NCBI GenBank assembly: GCA_945910005.1
Contig: OX246739.1
Coordinates: forward strand, 40,257,625-40,321,624
DNA: 64,000 bases
Source of the DNA: Isoperla grammatica
Lineage: Eukaryota > Arthropoda > Insecta > Plecoptera > Perlodidae
Direction of reading: 5' to 3'
Positions 38,501 to 48,300 of the stretch are shown piece by piece. The notes below the pieces were generated by a model. That model worked only from the letters and a program-made list of their open reading frames with translations, made no database searches and had not been told where the DNA came from. The position numbers and the translations under genes were made by a program. Position 1 is the first letter of the stretch; the number at the start of each line of letters is the position of its first letter.

Positions 38501-40501
38501 CTTAATGTCACACGCAAGGTACAATGTCACACCAAGCCACACGCTTACCTCGTTGAGCAGCCACGCGCAAGCCACAATGTCACACGCAAGGTACAATGTC
38601 ACACCAAGCCACGTGCTTACCTCGTTGAGCAGCCACGCGCAAGCCACAATGTTGACCAGGTTGTATGCCCGTCACATGCAAGCCACGCGCAAGGTACAAT
38701 GTCACACCAAGCCACGCTCTTACCTCGTTGAGCAGCCACGCGCAAGCCACAATGTTGACCAGGTTGTATGCAATGATCGCCTCCTTCAACCGGTAAGGCT
38801 TCCGATGCTTCATGAACCTCGGTCCTGCGTCCACACAGACGTAGAAGTACAGGCCTACGATTATTAGCAGAGGGGTTAGCCCCTGGAGTAAAAGGTAGTC
38901 CTTCGTCCTTGTGTCTGAAACCACGAGACATTGGTTAGACTGTTCACTGTCCTTGTCACATTCAATTTATGGAAACAATATTAAACACGCCCTAGAACCA
39001 GAGTTTCTGAGTTGAATCCTGTCAGGGCTCCCTTGTGACAATTTGTTGGCACCTTATTAATATAAATCAAAGAAATTGTGGTTTTCTGGTAACCCATCTG
39101 TCAGGAAATTGTGGTGAAAACTTCTAAAAACTTCAATAAATAATGTAAATTCACAGCTTTAAGATAACAAGTTTGCAATGGCAGCTTTAGATCGGTTTTA
39201 TGTTTAGAATTTATATTATTAAAATTAAATTAAACTGGTAATAGCCCCATTAACTTTCTTCTCATGATGAGGGTGTTTTGCGATCTCAATCAGCTCTAAC
39301 GATCCGGCTACTCAGATCTGTCAATAGGGATAGTCCACACAGTAATATTATTTTATCGTGGGGATAGCCATAGTTTTCTCAAAATTCACAGAACAGCTCT
39401 CCATTCTGTTACAAATTCCTTGCTAGGATTGACGTGTTCCCCATGGTGGTCGACAACCAATCGGTATTCTTGCTTACCTACAAACATATCTCTGCCAGTC
39501 TGGCCTATGTATATTTGATGGCAATACACAAGGGGCTTCGTGCAGAAAACATTTTCTACAATGGTTCTGTCTGTGGGGAACATTGTTTTTGTGATGATGA
39601 CGCGTAGTCAATGAAATAATGCAAGCATAGTTGATTTAAAGTGTCCCCATTGTACCGTGCTCTTCAGTTTCATCTTATGTCGTATATATTTATGAAACGT
39701 CGAGTTTAAGTAATCATAAAAACAAGTCTATGGTAATAACCGTAACATACACTCTTTGTTGTAAGAAAACCATTTTCAAAATTGACCCTTAGACAGAACT
39801 AATCACGCTGTTCTAGATCTTCGATATCATCAATGCTTCACAATAAATACTAGTTTTCAAATATGTCAAGGTGCATATTTCATTGATATGCATTGTTGTC
39901 AGTGAAGATTTAGAGGTCCATGATGAATTCTATCTAAGGGTCCTAGTTGAATTTTGAAAATGGAATATTGTGTTATGTAATGTATATTATTAATGTATCT
40001 ATATTTATTTATATATATTTGTTATATTTTATTTATATATTTATTTAATATATATTATCTTTTATATTTATATTAATATTATTTTAAATATATTATTTAT
40101 TTTATGTATATATATTTATTTATGTATCTACATCAGCTAAACCATGATCAGCTTTGTTTTTAAACTTTCTTAATTGTTACGATTGTCATTTCAGTAATTA
40201 ATTAATTAATTAATTATAAATTAATTATGGAGTCAATTGATGAAATATTAAAATTACAAAATTTGAACGTTTTTAAATTTATTGTTTAGCTGATACAATA
40301 CCAAATCCCATGTACGAATCACTTCGTTAATATCTTGAAGCATTCTCAAGATAAAATCTACAATAAAAAAAATTCTCAATAAAATGGTTTCCATTGTTGC
40401 TATACCCTGTGTAAACGACTGTACGTACCACTGTACTCGTCCATAGAGCGCATGAATCCGGTGACCAGCCCAGACAGACCTTCCATAGTCGCTCCCAACA
40501 T
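32378..40501 (-). CDS. Very-long-chain fatty-acid elongase (ELOVL family), 7 exons, complete
   Basis: Joining 40501-40429, 38914-38724, 36043-35963, 35161-35105, 33788-33683, 33049-32913 and 32551-32378 gives 819 nt, 272 residues plus stop; the second in-frame ATG at 40486 has the stronger context and gives 267. All introns are GT/AG and phases agree. In 267-residue numbering the family motifs are [10 protein letters not shown] (near 97-106), KLLDLLDT 122-129 (usually K..E..DT, here D for E), the histidine box HLYHH 145-149, [12 protein letters not shown] 175-186 and TSMQIIQF 206-213. Several hydrophobic helices surround them. The C-terminus KKQT is a KKXX endoplasmic-reticulum retrieval signal. 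ELOVL enzymes catalyse the condensation of malonyl-CoA with long acyl-CoA in the ER membrane, the first step of chain elongation. The sequence reads as the arthropod class near ELOVL1/7; substrate range cannot be read from sequence. Confidence 0.96.
32913..33049 (-). CDS. ELOVL exon 6
   Basis: Enters in phase 1 after CCACAG, completing the glycine of PGGHGTFGM. It carries [12 protein letters not shown] and the highly conserved [15 protein letters not shown], and ends QI before GTAAGT. Confidence 0.96.
33683..33788 (-). CDS. ELOVL exon 5 (histidine box)
   Basis: Encodes [20 protein letters not shown], then TSMPILAW and ARFVP. It contains the HXXHH iron-type histidine box that defines the family. 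The acceptor is TTCGCAG and the donor GTGAGT after one base of the next codon. Confidence 0.97.
34771..34870. mobile_element. Possible hAT-type transposon end inside ELOVL intron 4
   Basis: The stretch starting CAGGGACGGCGAACC, then TTTTCGAGC and AGTGCCA, has the look of hAT termini (CAGGGG..GGC.AACC followed by a purine/pyrimidine-biased start). The opposite end was not found, so this is either a solitary end or a diverged element. Confidence 0.4.
35105..35161 (-). CDS. ELOVL exon 4
   Basis: A 57-nt exon encoding [19 protein letters not shown], with the KxxExxDT-type motif in which E is replaced by D. Acceptor TTTGCAG and donor GTAAGT; phase 0 on both sides. Confidence 0.95.
35963..36043 (-). 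CDS. ELOVL exon 3
   Basis: Twenty-seven codons encoding [20 protein letters not shown], then DSPSGLR, the family's conserved QSGW and CQPVDY segment. Acceptor TTTTCAG, donor GTAAGA, phase 0 on both sides. Confidence 0.95.
37756..37935 (+). mobile_element. tRNA-derived SINE, family A, copy 2 (in ELOVL intron 2)
   Basis: It shares AAGACGCGAGACTCTA and TTCGG, a B-box GCCGGTTCGATA, and the tail phrase GAATACTGGGATTG with the minus-strand copy at 56095-56320. The A box has diverged (TTGCTTAGTG). It lies opposite in orientation to the host gene. Confidence 0.75.
38145..38722. repeat. Minisatellite in ELOVL intron 2 derived partly from the exon 2 end
   Basis: Two sub-motifs alternate: a 19-bp CACAATGTCACACGCAAGC, and CTTACCTCGTTGAGCAGCCA, which is the reverse complement of the exon 2 end plus its GTAAG donor. 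Besides the true donor at 38724, intact copies place exon-like CGAG|GTAAG junctions at 38621, 38549, 38403, 38331 and 38223, and a degenerate copy lies near 38148. The copy at 38616-38670 matches about 55 nt, extending well into coding sequence, which shows that the array was seeded from the exon. ORFs across the array are artefacts. Confidence 0.93.
38724..38914 (-). CDS. ELOVL exon 2
   Basis: Starts in phase 1 after GTTTCAG and encodes [12 protein letters not shown], a first membrane helix, [15 protein letters not shown] and [15 protein letters not shown] before GTAAGA. The last roughly 55 nt, including the donor, are duplicated several times in the adjoining intron (see the minisatellite entry). 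This donor is chosen because protein continuity with QSGW in exon 3 requires it. Confidence 0.95.
39386..39596 (-). pseudogene. Decayed GIY-YIG-like fragment, possibly Penelope-type retroelement
   Basis: The minus frame reads [20 protein letters not shown] followed by an arginine-containing stretch. The phrase YIGQTGR after a cysteine-containing lead is characteristic of the GIY-YIG endonuclease domain of Penelope-like retroelements and related fragments. Only about 65 residues are open, with no reverse transcriptase alongside. It sits in ELOVL intron 1, in the same orientation. Family assignment is inference. Confidence 0.45.
39960..40225. repeat. AT-only low-complexity tract and TTAA repeat
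   Basis: From about 39975 to 40128 the sequence is almost entirely A and T with irregular TATTTAT units, and (TTAA)n-type repeats occur at 40196-40213. It lies within ELOVL intron 1, about 200-500 bp downstream of exon 1. Confidence 0.85.
40429..40501 (-). CDS. ELOVL exon 1 (start codon)
   Basis: Two in-frame ATGs: 40501 (GGCCATGT) and 40486 (ACTATGG, stronger). From the latter it encodes [19 protein letters not shown] plus the first base of the next codon, ending before GTACGT. The frame stays open upstream of 40501 for some distance but has no further ATG. Confidence 0.88.
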
Positions 40502-40690
40502 GGCCGCGCCTCTGCAGCGAACACTGACTGACTTACTGAGAGACTGACAGACTGACTCACTCTGAGCGTTATCGCTGAGCCGACGAGGATAAGCTCCACG
40601 GACACAAATACCGCTAATTGTTTGTTTTGAATATTATCCCCGCATCGATAACAGGTGCTCGGAAAGGAAGAGTTTTTTGAACCCCACGTG
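40502..40690 (-). promoter_or_regulatory. 5' UTR and probable promoter of the elongase gene
   Basis: Upstream of the start codons is a CTGA/CAGT-rich stretch (40523-40561) with several TCAGT-type initiator cores in minus sense. Further up are CATCGATAAC (40641-40650), close to the insect DRE core TATCGATA, and a CACGTG E-box near 40685. No TATA box. Promoter class is inferred from motifs only. Confidence 0.4.
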
Positions 40691-41069
40691 GCCTTGCGAT
40701 GTAATAACTGCAGTGATAAGGTAGAATATTATCATTAGTGCAACATTGGAAGGCTGCAGGCATAATTTAATTCCCGTTTTCATTAAAATATTAACGAATA
40801 ATATAGCACACAATCATATATTTGCAAACAACGAGAAAGTAAAAACATTGTATAGTAATTACCAATTACTAAGGAAAATTGTTTCTGATTATAATAATGA
40901 TTCCTTATTGGCTTGTAATTACTTGAATATTTATTATTATAATAATTATCATTATCTACTCATTTATTTGCAAGTATTAATATAGTAGAAAATGGATCCG
41001 ACCGTGAGTTTGTACCGGGTGGGAACCATAAGGGGAAAGCTCTTAAATATGACCCTGCCAGCGTAGTTG

Positions 41070-41195
41070 ACCGCGGTCGATTAGGCAGGCGTTGGTCTAG
41101 TAAACCGCGGTCACTGCGTTTTAGGTTCGAATATGGCTAGGCATGGATATCATGTAGTGTTTTTTATCATCATATCCCCCACTCAACGTTTAAAA
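41070..41195 (+). mobile_element. tRNA-derived SINE, family B, copy 2
   Basis: Shares GGCGTTGGTCTA, TTAGGTTCGAATATGG and the TTTTTATCATCATA...CCCACTC tail with 17065-17200. A CCGCGGTC duplication lies at its head (41071 and 41105). Confidence 0.55.
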
Positions 41196-42473
41196 ATACA
41201 AGACATACAGACCAAAAATCATAATCATTGAATATGACCGTACTTTTAAACACACATTTCAAGAACTATCATGTTTGGGGTTTTTACACCATGACTAGAA
41301 AGAAAGTGCGATTAAAGAAGTTCCGGAATCCAGTATTTGTCAGGAGCTTCTTGATGTTTTGTTGAAAACATAACCAGTGCCAATGTATCTTCCCGCAAGC
41401 ACCTTTTAGGGCAGGAACGATCTTACTTGCAACATTAGGAGATATTCTTTATATATTGCACAAACATCATTACTGCAAACAAAACTTAATAATATGCACG
41501 AATATCACGGTTGTGAGCTTGTGGATGTCCTAGCACTCGCGCTTTGAATGGTGAAAAACTAAGAACACCTCCGTTTTTAGATGTATTAAAATCCTCATTG
41601 ACCTATATCATACACAGGTCTTCAATATCAGAGCTTTGTGCATCTCGATGTGAGTTGTTGAAGCTGGTTTCTGTTATAATGTTATGGAGCTTCTGTAGAA
41701 CCTTTTCATTTGCACTAATATTAATAGTACAATAATTATTTTATCTTCTTTTCCATTCTTCTTGATCTCAATATAAAGCTCATTATATTTATTCGTTATC
41801 TATTAATGCTTTCTCTGTATTGTGGAAAAGTGGAATTGCAATATCAATACCTGGTTCTTGATTTTTTCCTGTTGATAATGATAGTATTAAGCCGTTAATT
41901 GTACTTGCTGATTTTATGATCTGTTAACTGCTACGTCATACTGTACTTAAAGCAATGTATTATCTAGTACTTTTCAGGCTTTAAAATATACTATAATGAG
42001 CAATGCGTGCATTTAGAGAGCATACACGGTGGCTAAGTTGTGTTGAATAATATTTGCTTCTTAGTTATACAAGCATTGGTCATCTGGATACCGTGTTCAA
42101 TTTTTTCGTAATTCGTATTATACGTTCGATCTTATAGCCATAAATATCATTTACCACGTTCTTTTCGTGACAGTTTGCTTTATCTTAAAAGGTTAAGGTG
42201 AAAACGTGCCCGTTTTTTTTTTTATCAATTTGTGTGTTGTTTTTTCAGCAAGTATATCTTGCAGACCGCGTGTATAATTTAATAAGAAGTTTTACCAATT
42301 AGATTGTAATTTTCGAGAGTCATGTTGGTTCAAATAATCTCATACAGCTGCTTGAAACCTGTCATCACAATTGGATACACGTGTTAGAAGGTCAAGCAGT
42401 GATGATGAATACATAACATTTCTATACTTCTTATAGTTAGTAGTATACGTTTAATAAATTTGCAACCTCACTG
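41196..42473. other. Intergenic DNA
   Basis: No gene or structured repeat recognised. AT-rich, with short chance ORFs only. Confidence 0.45.
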
Positions 42474-42842
42474 TATAGGGTGTATTCACATATTGCGCAT
42501 GGTGGCCAATTTGGAGGTCACATCGGCATGTGATTGGTAGTTCATTGTTATGTTTCAGCTGGCGTTAGTTTGAAGTTCAACTGTCCTCCAACATTGGTTT
42601 GTTGTTATTAACGAAAAGTAACATAAACTCTCTTATTTTGGCCACTTTTTTGTTGTTTACAATGCCACACAATCATTTCCGTAAACTTTGTAGGGGGATA
42701 TACGACATACGTGTTTAAACTCTAATATTTCCCCGTAAACAATATATTTGTTTTCTATTGACAGCTAAATTAAAATGAAACTTATAGTACTATAGGTGGC
42801 CTCCAATATGGCCGACGTGACATCACGTGAATACTCGCTATA
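42474..42842. mobile_element. MITE with about 48-bp imperfect inverted repeats
   Basis: The left end TATAGGGTGTATTCACAT and the inverted right end TATAGCGAGTATTCACGT align onward through GGCCAATTTGGAGGTCAC versus GGCCATATTGGAGGCCAC. It is 369 bp with no ORF. A CACGTGATGTCACG-type block lies in the right arm. Old, diverged copy. Confidence 0.72.
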
Positions 42843-45261
42843 GTTTGGATAGGATCCACACGCTAGGTAAATAGGATGAAAAAAACTTAAAGTTGCACCT
42901 TTACTAGCATATTATTACTTAAGTACGTATGTAAAGTTTTGATCGGTAAAGTAGTAAAACTTGCAGCTCATGTGTTTGTGTTGAAGCATATCTCGGTAAA
43001 CGTGAATTCAAACTTGATGTGGAAGAACTGCTGTGAGTGTAGACGGAATGTACGTCACACACCATCTATTGATTGTCGTTTTGTTTGTAATTTTTAACAT
43101 TTGTATTGATGTTATATTCTATATTTTATAGTTCTTATTAGCAATTTGTTATATTATAAATGCGTTCACAAACTTTCGTTCCCCTCGAACGCAATCACCT
43201 CCCTACCCTTTTAAACAGTGACAGGTTCCCACCCTCCGCCTTGCATGGCGTTATGAAGAGTATTATCCCATAATATTCACTCTAGCTCAACTGTAGGCTT
43301 AAGTAAGTTCAAATACGTTGTTGAATAGACTTCATCCAAATACCATATACCATCACAAATCAGCTCATTGCCTTCTAAGACGGAACACTCTCGTAGATAT
43401 TAATGCGACGGAAATTCAAAGGCAGTGTTTTGTTCCAATGAGAGAAAGTCTTTTCTAATCAAGTAAAGCAATAACTGTCGAGCCTGAAGCAGTTTAGCTG
43501 TCTGTGGTAACATCGGGACAATCTATTTAACTGGAGCTATTGAAACTTGTTCGTGGAAGCTTTGATGACGTCAACAATGTCAGATTTTGAAGCAATCATC
43601 GGCGAAATAAATGTCGTAGGTCCTACTTCTGAAAGCGAAAATGAATTTCTGTTGTTGTAATTGGATTAAATGAGAAATAAATACTGACCTTCTGCTCTGT
43701 CTACTCAGTAGTTGTAGTAGTGAACTATGTTTTTCCTATTTATTTGGACACATATTTTTAAGGCATAAGTGAGATGATCAAACATCACTGCCCTTGTTAT
43801 TGTGAGAATCTGTGAAATCAGTTTGATGTCAATGTGTTTTTCGTACGCAAACATAATTGTGATTTCATTAGAGCACATTTCTAATTTATTTTAAACCAAT
43901 AGGTAATTTGCGCTACGTCCCATATTCAAGAACATATTTAATAAGTAGAAGAATAATTTTGGCAGAAGGTCACATAATATATTATTTATACACATTACAC
44001 AATTATGAATTATCTGTAATACATTTCCCACATAATGTTACTCAGTTGCTTCTGGCATTACAATAAATGATACGTTTTTTTTTAGCTAAACATGTACATT
44101 ATTTTAAAATTACTGATATGCCGTTTAAACGTTTATAGAATAGGAAACGTTAAGTCGGCATTGTGTTGCCAGATATAAGCTATGTATTTCACAGTTGCAA
44201 CCGCTCGTCAATTATCTGTGTAAACCTGGGCAACAATCTAAAATTAGTTGAAAAACTTTTCTGCAATTGATTTACAGTGGAAAAAGTGGAAACAGGTGCA
44301 CTGGTTGACTGACAGGAACATGAAGCATATAATATGTACACAGTAGACACCCCATGTTAGTCGCCTGTGGCGCGGTCTATCAAGCATAGGCTTTCCGAGA
44401 GAGCATTGTGGGTTTGCATTCTCGCCGCACAATATATAGAAACAAAACCACACAATTAGTAAATGTGTCCGTCTATCTTTGAATGGTCAGATTGTGTATT
44501 TGCAGAGGCCAAGTAATCGGATCTTTTCAATTAGACATGAATGAGAGTAAGATGTGGTCGATGTAATGGAAATAGTGAATACTACTCTACACAAGAAAAT
44601 AATCTTTCTTTTTTTATCAAATCGTGCATTTCTAGTTAACTCAATAGTTCACTTAATCTTAGTTGCATTCATTCTCAGAAAAGCAATGCTTCGTCATTCA
44701 ATTATGTTTTGAACAATAAAGTTCGAAATAAGTTAAAGTACATGTTATTCTTAGCACAAGTTGGACAACTATAAAGTCCTTCTTCGTATAAATCGATTGC
44801 TTAAGTGAATAGAATACACATTAAACAATTGAACAAACACACTTCAAAAGTATTACTTGATGTGCAGCAAACATGATTGGATTTTTAATATTAGATGTCA
44901 TATATGTATAGTGCAGAGTAGAGTAAAATGTACAAAATTATCGGTCTGGGCTTTTGACTTCCAACTAACTATAAAAGTATCCGCTAACTTTTGCCACCAT
45001 GACAACTGCCTGTTAGAAATCCAGCCAGCTGACACGCAAAATATTTAATTAGAAGTCATAATTAAAGAAGGCATAATTAGACTAATTAACACTTAACCAA
45101 ATTGAATGTACATCAATGTAGAATCCATGATGTCATTTTAGTAATGGGCTCGCCATACAGTTTGACATACAATAGCAGAGTGTTAGAGTACCATCAGTAC
45201 GAGTGGGGGTCAGGACAACCCACGGATTAATACTAATCGAGCAAATGATGTGACCACCACA
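42843..45261. other. Intergenic DNA
   Basis: No gene recognised. A 27-codon ORF at 43576-43659 follows CGTCAACA and encodes an acidic peptide starting MSDFEAIIGEINVVG; it is too short to call. Otherwise AT-rich unique-looking DNA. Confidence 0.4.
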
Positions 45262-45790
45262 ACATGATGACATGCGGTAAGTCCATGATGCATGCGCTAG
45301 GCCCATGGTACATGCGCTAGGCCCATGGTACATGCGCTAGACCCATGATACATGCGCTAGGCCCATGATACATGCACTAAGTCCGTGATACATGCTCTAA
45401 GCCCATGATGCATGCGCTAGGCCCATAATGCATGCGCTTAATCCATGATACATATGCGCTAGGTCTATAGAACATGCGCTAAGCGCATAATACATGCGCT
45501 AAATTCATGATACATGCGCTAGGCCTATAGAACATGCGCTAAGTCCATGATACATGCGCTAGGCCCGTGATACATGCTCTAAGCCCATGATACATGCGCT
45601 AAGTCCATGATGCATGCGCTAGGCCTATAGAACATGCGCTAAGTCCATGATACATGCGCTAGGCCTTTAGAATATGCGCTAAGCCCATGATACATGCGCT
45701 AGGCCTTTAGAATATGCGCTAAACCCATGATACATGCGCTTTGCCCGTGATACAGGCACTATAAGCCAATGATACATGAATACATGCGTC
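45262..45790. repeat. Tandem array of a 20-bp unit, about 26 copies
   Basis: The consensus unit is CATGATACATGCGCTAGGCC, with alternatives AAGTC/GGCC and ATAGAACATGCGCT. Occasional units are 19 or 22 bp. From 45460 to 45720 two variants (TCATGATACATGCGCTA and CTATAGAACATGCGCTA) tend to alternate, giving a 40-bp higher-order period. The unit contains the self-complementary core GCGC and ATGCAT-like halves. Confidence 0.95.
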
Positions 45791-46199
45791 AGGCCGGCAC
45801 GCAAAGCGCGTGCAGAAATCCAGTGTCCGCAGCCATGATGGCCGGTAACCGCTGTGAAAATCTCAGAAAGACAAACAGAAACTCCCCTCCTGGCTAAATG
45901 ACGACATTAACGATACTGAAAAGGTTTCTCAGAGAAACGATTGGGTTGATAAAAGAATAATGCAACGCACACGAAGAGCTACGTTTTGAATAGAACAGTA
46001 CCGGTAGTAGATTAGTTTTTAAAATAATTTATAATATTCGATGATTTGAAGTTTGAAGGTTTCATAATTCCGATCCGCGGTCGAAACGTATCACTTAAAA
46101 ACTATAGAGTAATAGATAATTACGTTGGTAATGGTATTATTGGACTCGGGTATTTCGTGAGCATGAGCCTAGTTATGTTAGGACAGCTGTATTTATTAT
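45791..46199. other. Spacer with a dispersed repeat
   Basis: GGACTCGGGTATTTCGTGAG with a following GCATG and TAGTTAT block at about 46142-46180 resembles GGACTCAGGTATTTCCTAAG at about 63038-63075, so a short dispersed repeat is likely. No gene. Confidence 0.35.
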
Positions 46200-46536
46200 T
46201 ACACAGCTCATTCTAGTTGCATAAACAATATCTACACCTTCCAGGTCTCGGGCCCAGACCATCCAGCCGACTACCTGTGTAATTGCAACTGAGCCTCCGG
46301 GGTCATATGAGAACACAGCAAATAATTAAACAAAACAATACAATACAAACAACAATAAAATATTCGGAAATACAGTGGGCAAATCGGGTTATTGTTAAAA
46401 CTTCGTCCACAACTGAACTGTGATCATTTTGATTGATCTCCGTGTAACTAAAGTTGATTAGTTACAAACGTTCTCCATAAGGCCTAACTGGCCTTAATCA
46501 CGCCTGAAAATAAAGACATTTATCTATCTATCTATT
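46200..46536 (+). mobile_element. 3' UTR and tail of a LINE (probable)
   Basis: The end TGAAAATAAAGACATTTATC followed by (TATC)n at 46520-46535 has the polyadenylation-signal-plus-microsatellite structure of non-LTR element 3' ends. Upstream, AACAAAACAATACAATAC-rich sequence is compatible with a LINE 3' UTR. No ORF remains and the 5' limit is arbitrary. Confidence 0.45.
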
Positions 46537-48194
46537 ATTAAGCTATCGGTACCAGCTGAGAAGGCGAGTGCTTTGCTGAATAATGGGGACGATTGACATT
46601 TATGATCTCCACAATACTATCGCCTTATTTTGAGGTTAATGATTGGCAGGGTGGTTCTTAGGTTGGCACGCAGAGTAGGAGCTATGATTTCATGATTTCA
46701 TGGAAGTAACTACACATGTTTTGCGTGGACTGGCTTTGCATTCACAATAATTGGCAGACATTTCAGGCACTGAAATATCGTTAAGTTTTGAAAATCATTA
46801 TGAATATATGTTCGAAAACAATGTTTTGTATATATGATCAACCTATATTCATAAAAAAACATATTAGACTTAAGTAAAGCTTACTTTTTTCTCAAGCGTG
46901 ATTTTGTCGTATGTGCGGCTTCAATCTCGGCTACATTGAGTGGGCCCACGTTCGAGCTTTACGTCGATGAGCGACGTGACAGATGTGATTGAAAGGGCCC
47001 GGCCTTCCGATCAGACGTCTAGAGTGTGTGCTGAAGGGATGTGTGCACATAACGCACATTTCAATCTCCTTAGAAAATGTTCATTGAAGTAGGTAAATTG
47101 ATTTTGAAGTTCAACAGAGACGAAAAGCACTTGAAATTCAAATCAAATTGCGTGAAAGTTCTGAGTCGTTCACGGTTTTTATGCAAAGAGCTTCTGTGAG
47201 TTTCATGTGTGGGAACACGACTACACGCAGTCACACTAGGCAGAGTTTTTGCTTGGCAAGGTTTGGTTCTTTCTGCCTACTGCCTACACGTGTACTTCAG
47301 GCAGGCCAGTGTGTATACAAGTAGATAATAGATTTTCCATGTATACAAGTAGATAGTGTTTCGGCATGCAGTAATATATAATTCTATTAGGTTGTGCGTG
47401 TAGAAGAAATACCCAGTTTCTCTTCTTCAAAACATTCCCTAACCAATGATTAAGAAGCTAATACGCCGACTCTCCTGCTCGTTCCACAACTCCTCTGCAT
47501 CAAACCGCATCTGACCCCTCCTCCTCGACACCTTAATGGCCATCAATAGTTCATGTTTTATAAGAACAGATTTAAGATTGATTATTGGATGCCTTACATT
47601 GATTTTGTTTTGTTTAATACAAAAGCCATATGATTAGATAATGTCGTCCCTAGGAATTTCATGAAGAGACGACACATGGTCTACTTGCCCTCCGCCTAGC
47701 GGTGGCTCGTCGAACTCCCAAGTCAGGTCATTGCCTGAGGTCCAAAATTACTATGTTTTGCCTCATGCACACATATTGATAATTGTACAAGTGTTCTCAC
47801 TAGCTGCGCTTCCGTCAGCCCCAAACCAAAAACCCCAAAAACCAAGGTTACAGTTGAAACGTTTGTACAAAGAACCACTAGAGCGCCACAAGTCACGAAA
47901 ACTACTCTCGCGCACGCCTCCGATCTAGTAGCTATTTTTGAACATTTGCAATGGCTTACTTCTTCCAAGTTCATCTTCAAAACTACGTACTGAAATCAAA
48001 ATTGGTAAAAGTAGCTATACACAAGAATGCTGTATTATTATACTAACACAATCCTTTAACATATTTTCTGTATTATAATTATATTAGTTATATTAGAACT
48101 TCAAAAATACATCTAAATCTGGGTCCAACGCGCTGGATCATTACAAACATTTTGACGCTGGTGCGTTCGTAAGTGGGGCATTTAATGTTTCTTC
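46537..48194. other. Intergenic DNA
   Basis: No gene recognised. Near 47300 the phrase TGTATACAAGTAGATA is duplicated 30 bp apart. Other ORFs (for example 47723-47980) have no recognisable content. Confidence 0.4.
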
Positions 48195-48300
48195 ATTTAT
48201 TATTATTATTTTTATTATTATGAAGCCTTTATTTGCAACAGAATGTTCATTCCACAAGTGCACCTTGAAAACCTATCAATTCAACTGACGAATAATAATT
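48195..48300 (-). mobile_element. 3' tail of a LINE (probable)
   Basis: In minus sense, GCAAATAAAGGCTTCATAAT is followed by an (ATA/ATT)n tract at 48198-48221. This again is the poly(A)-signal plus simple-repeat layout. Only the tail can be recognised. Confidence 0.4.

Noticed and set aside
38136..38931. A 243-codon plus-strand ORF and two minus-strand ORFs above 100 codons
   Set aside because: They cover the intronic minisatellite; only the exon 2 part of the minus frame is real coding sequence.
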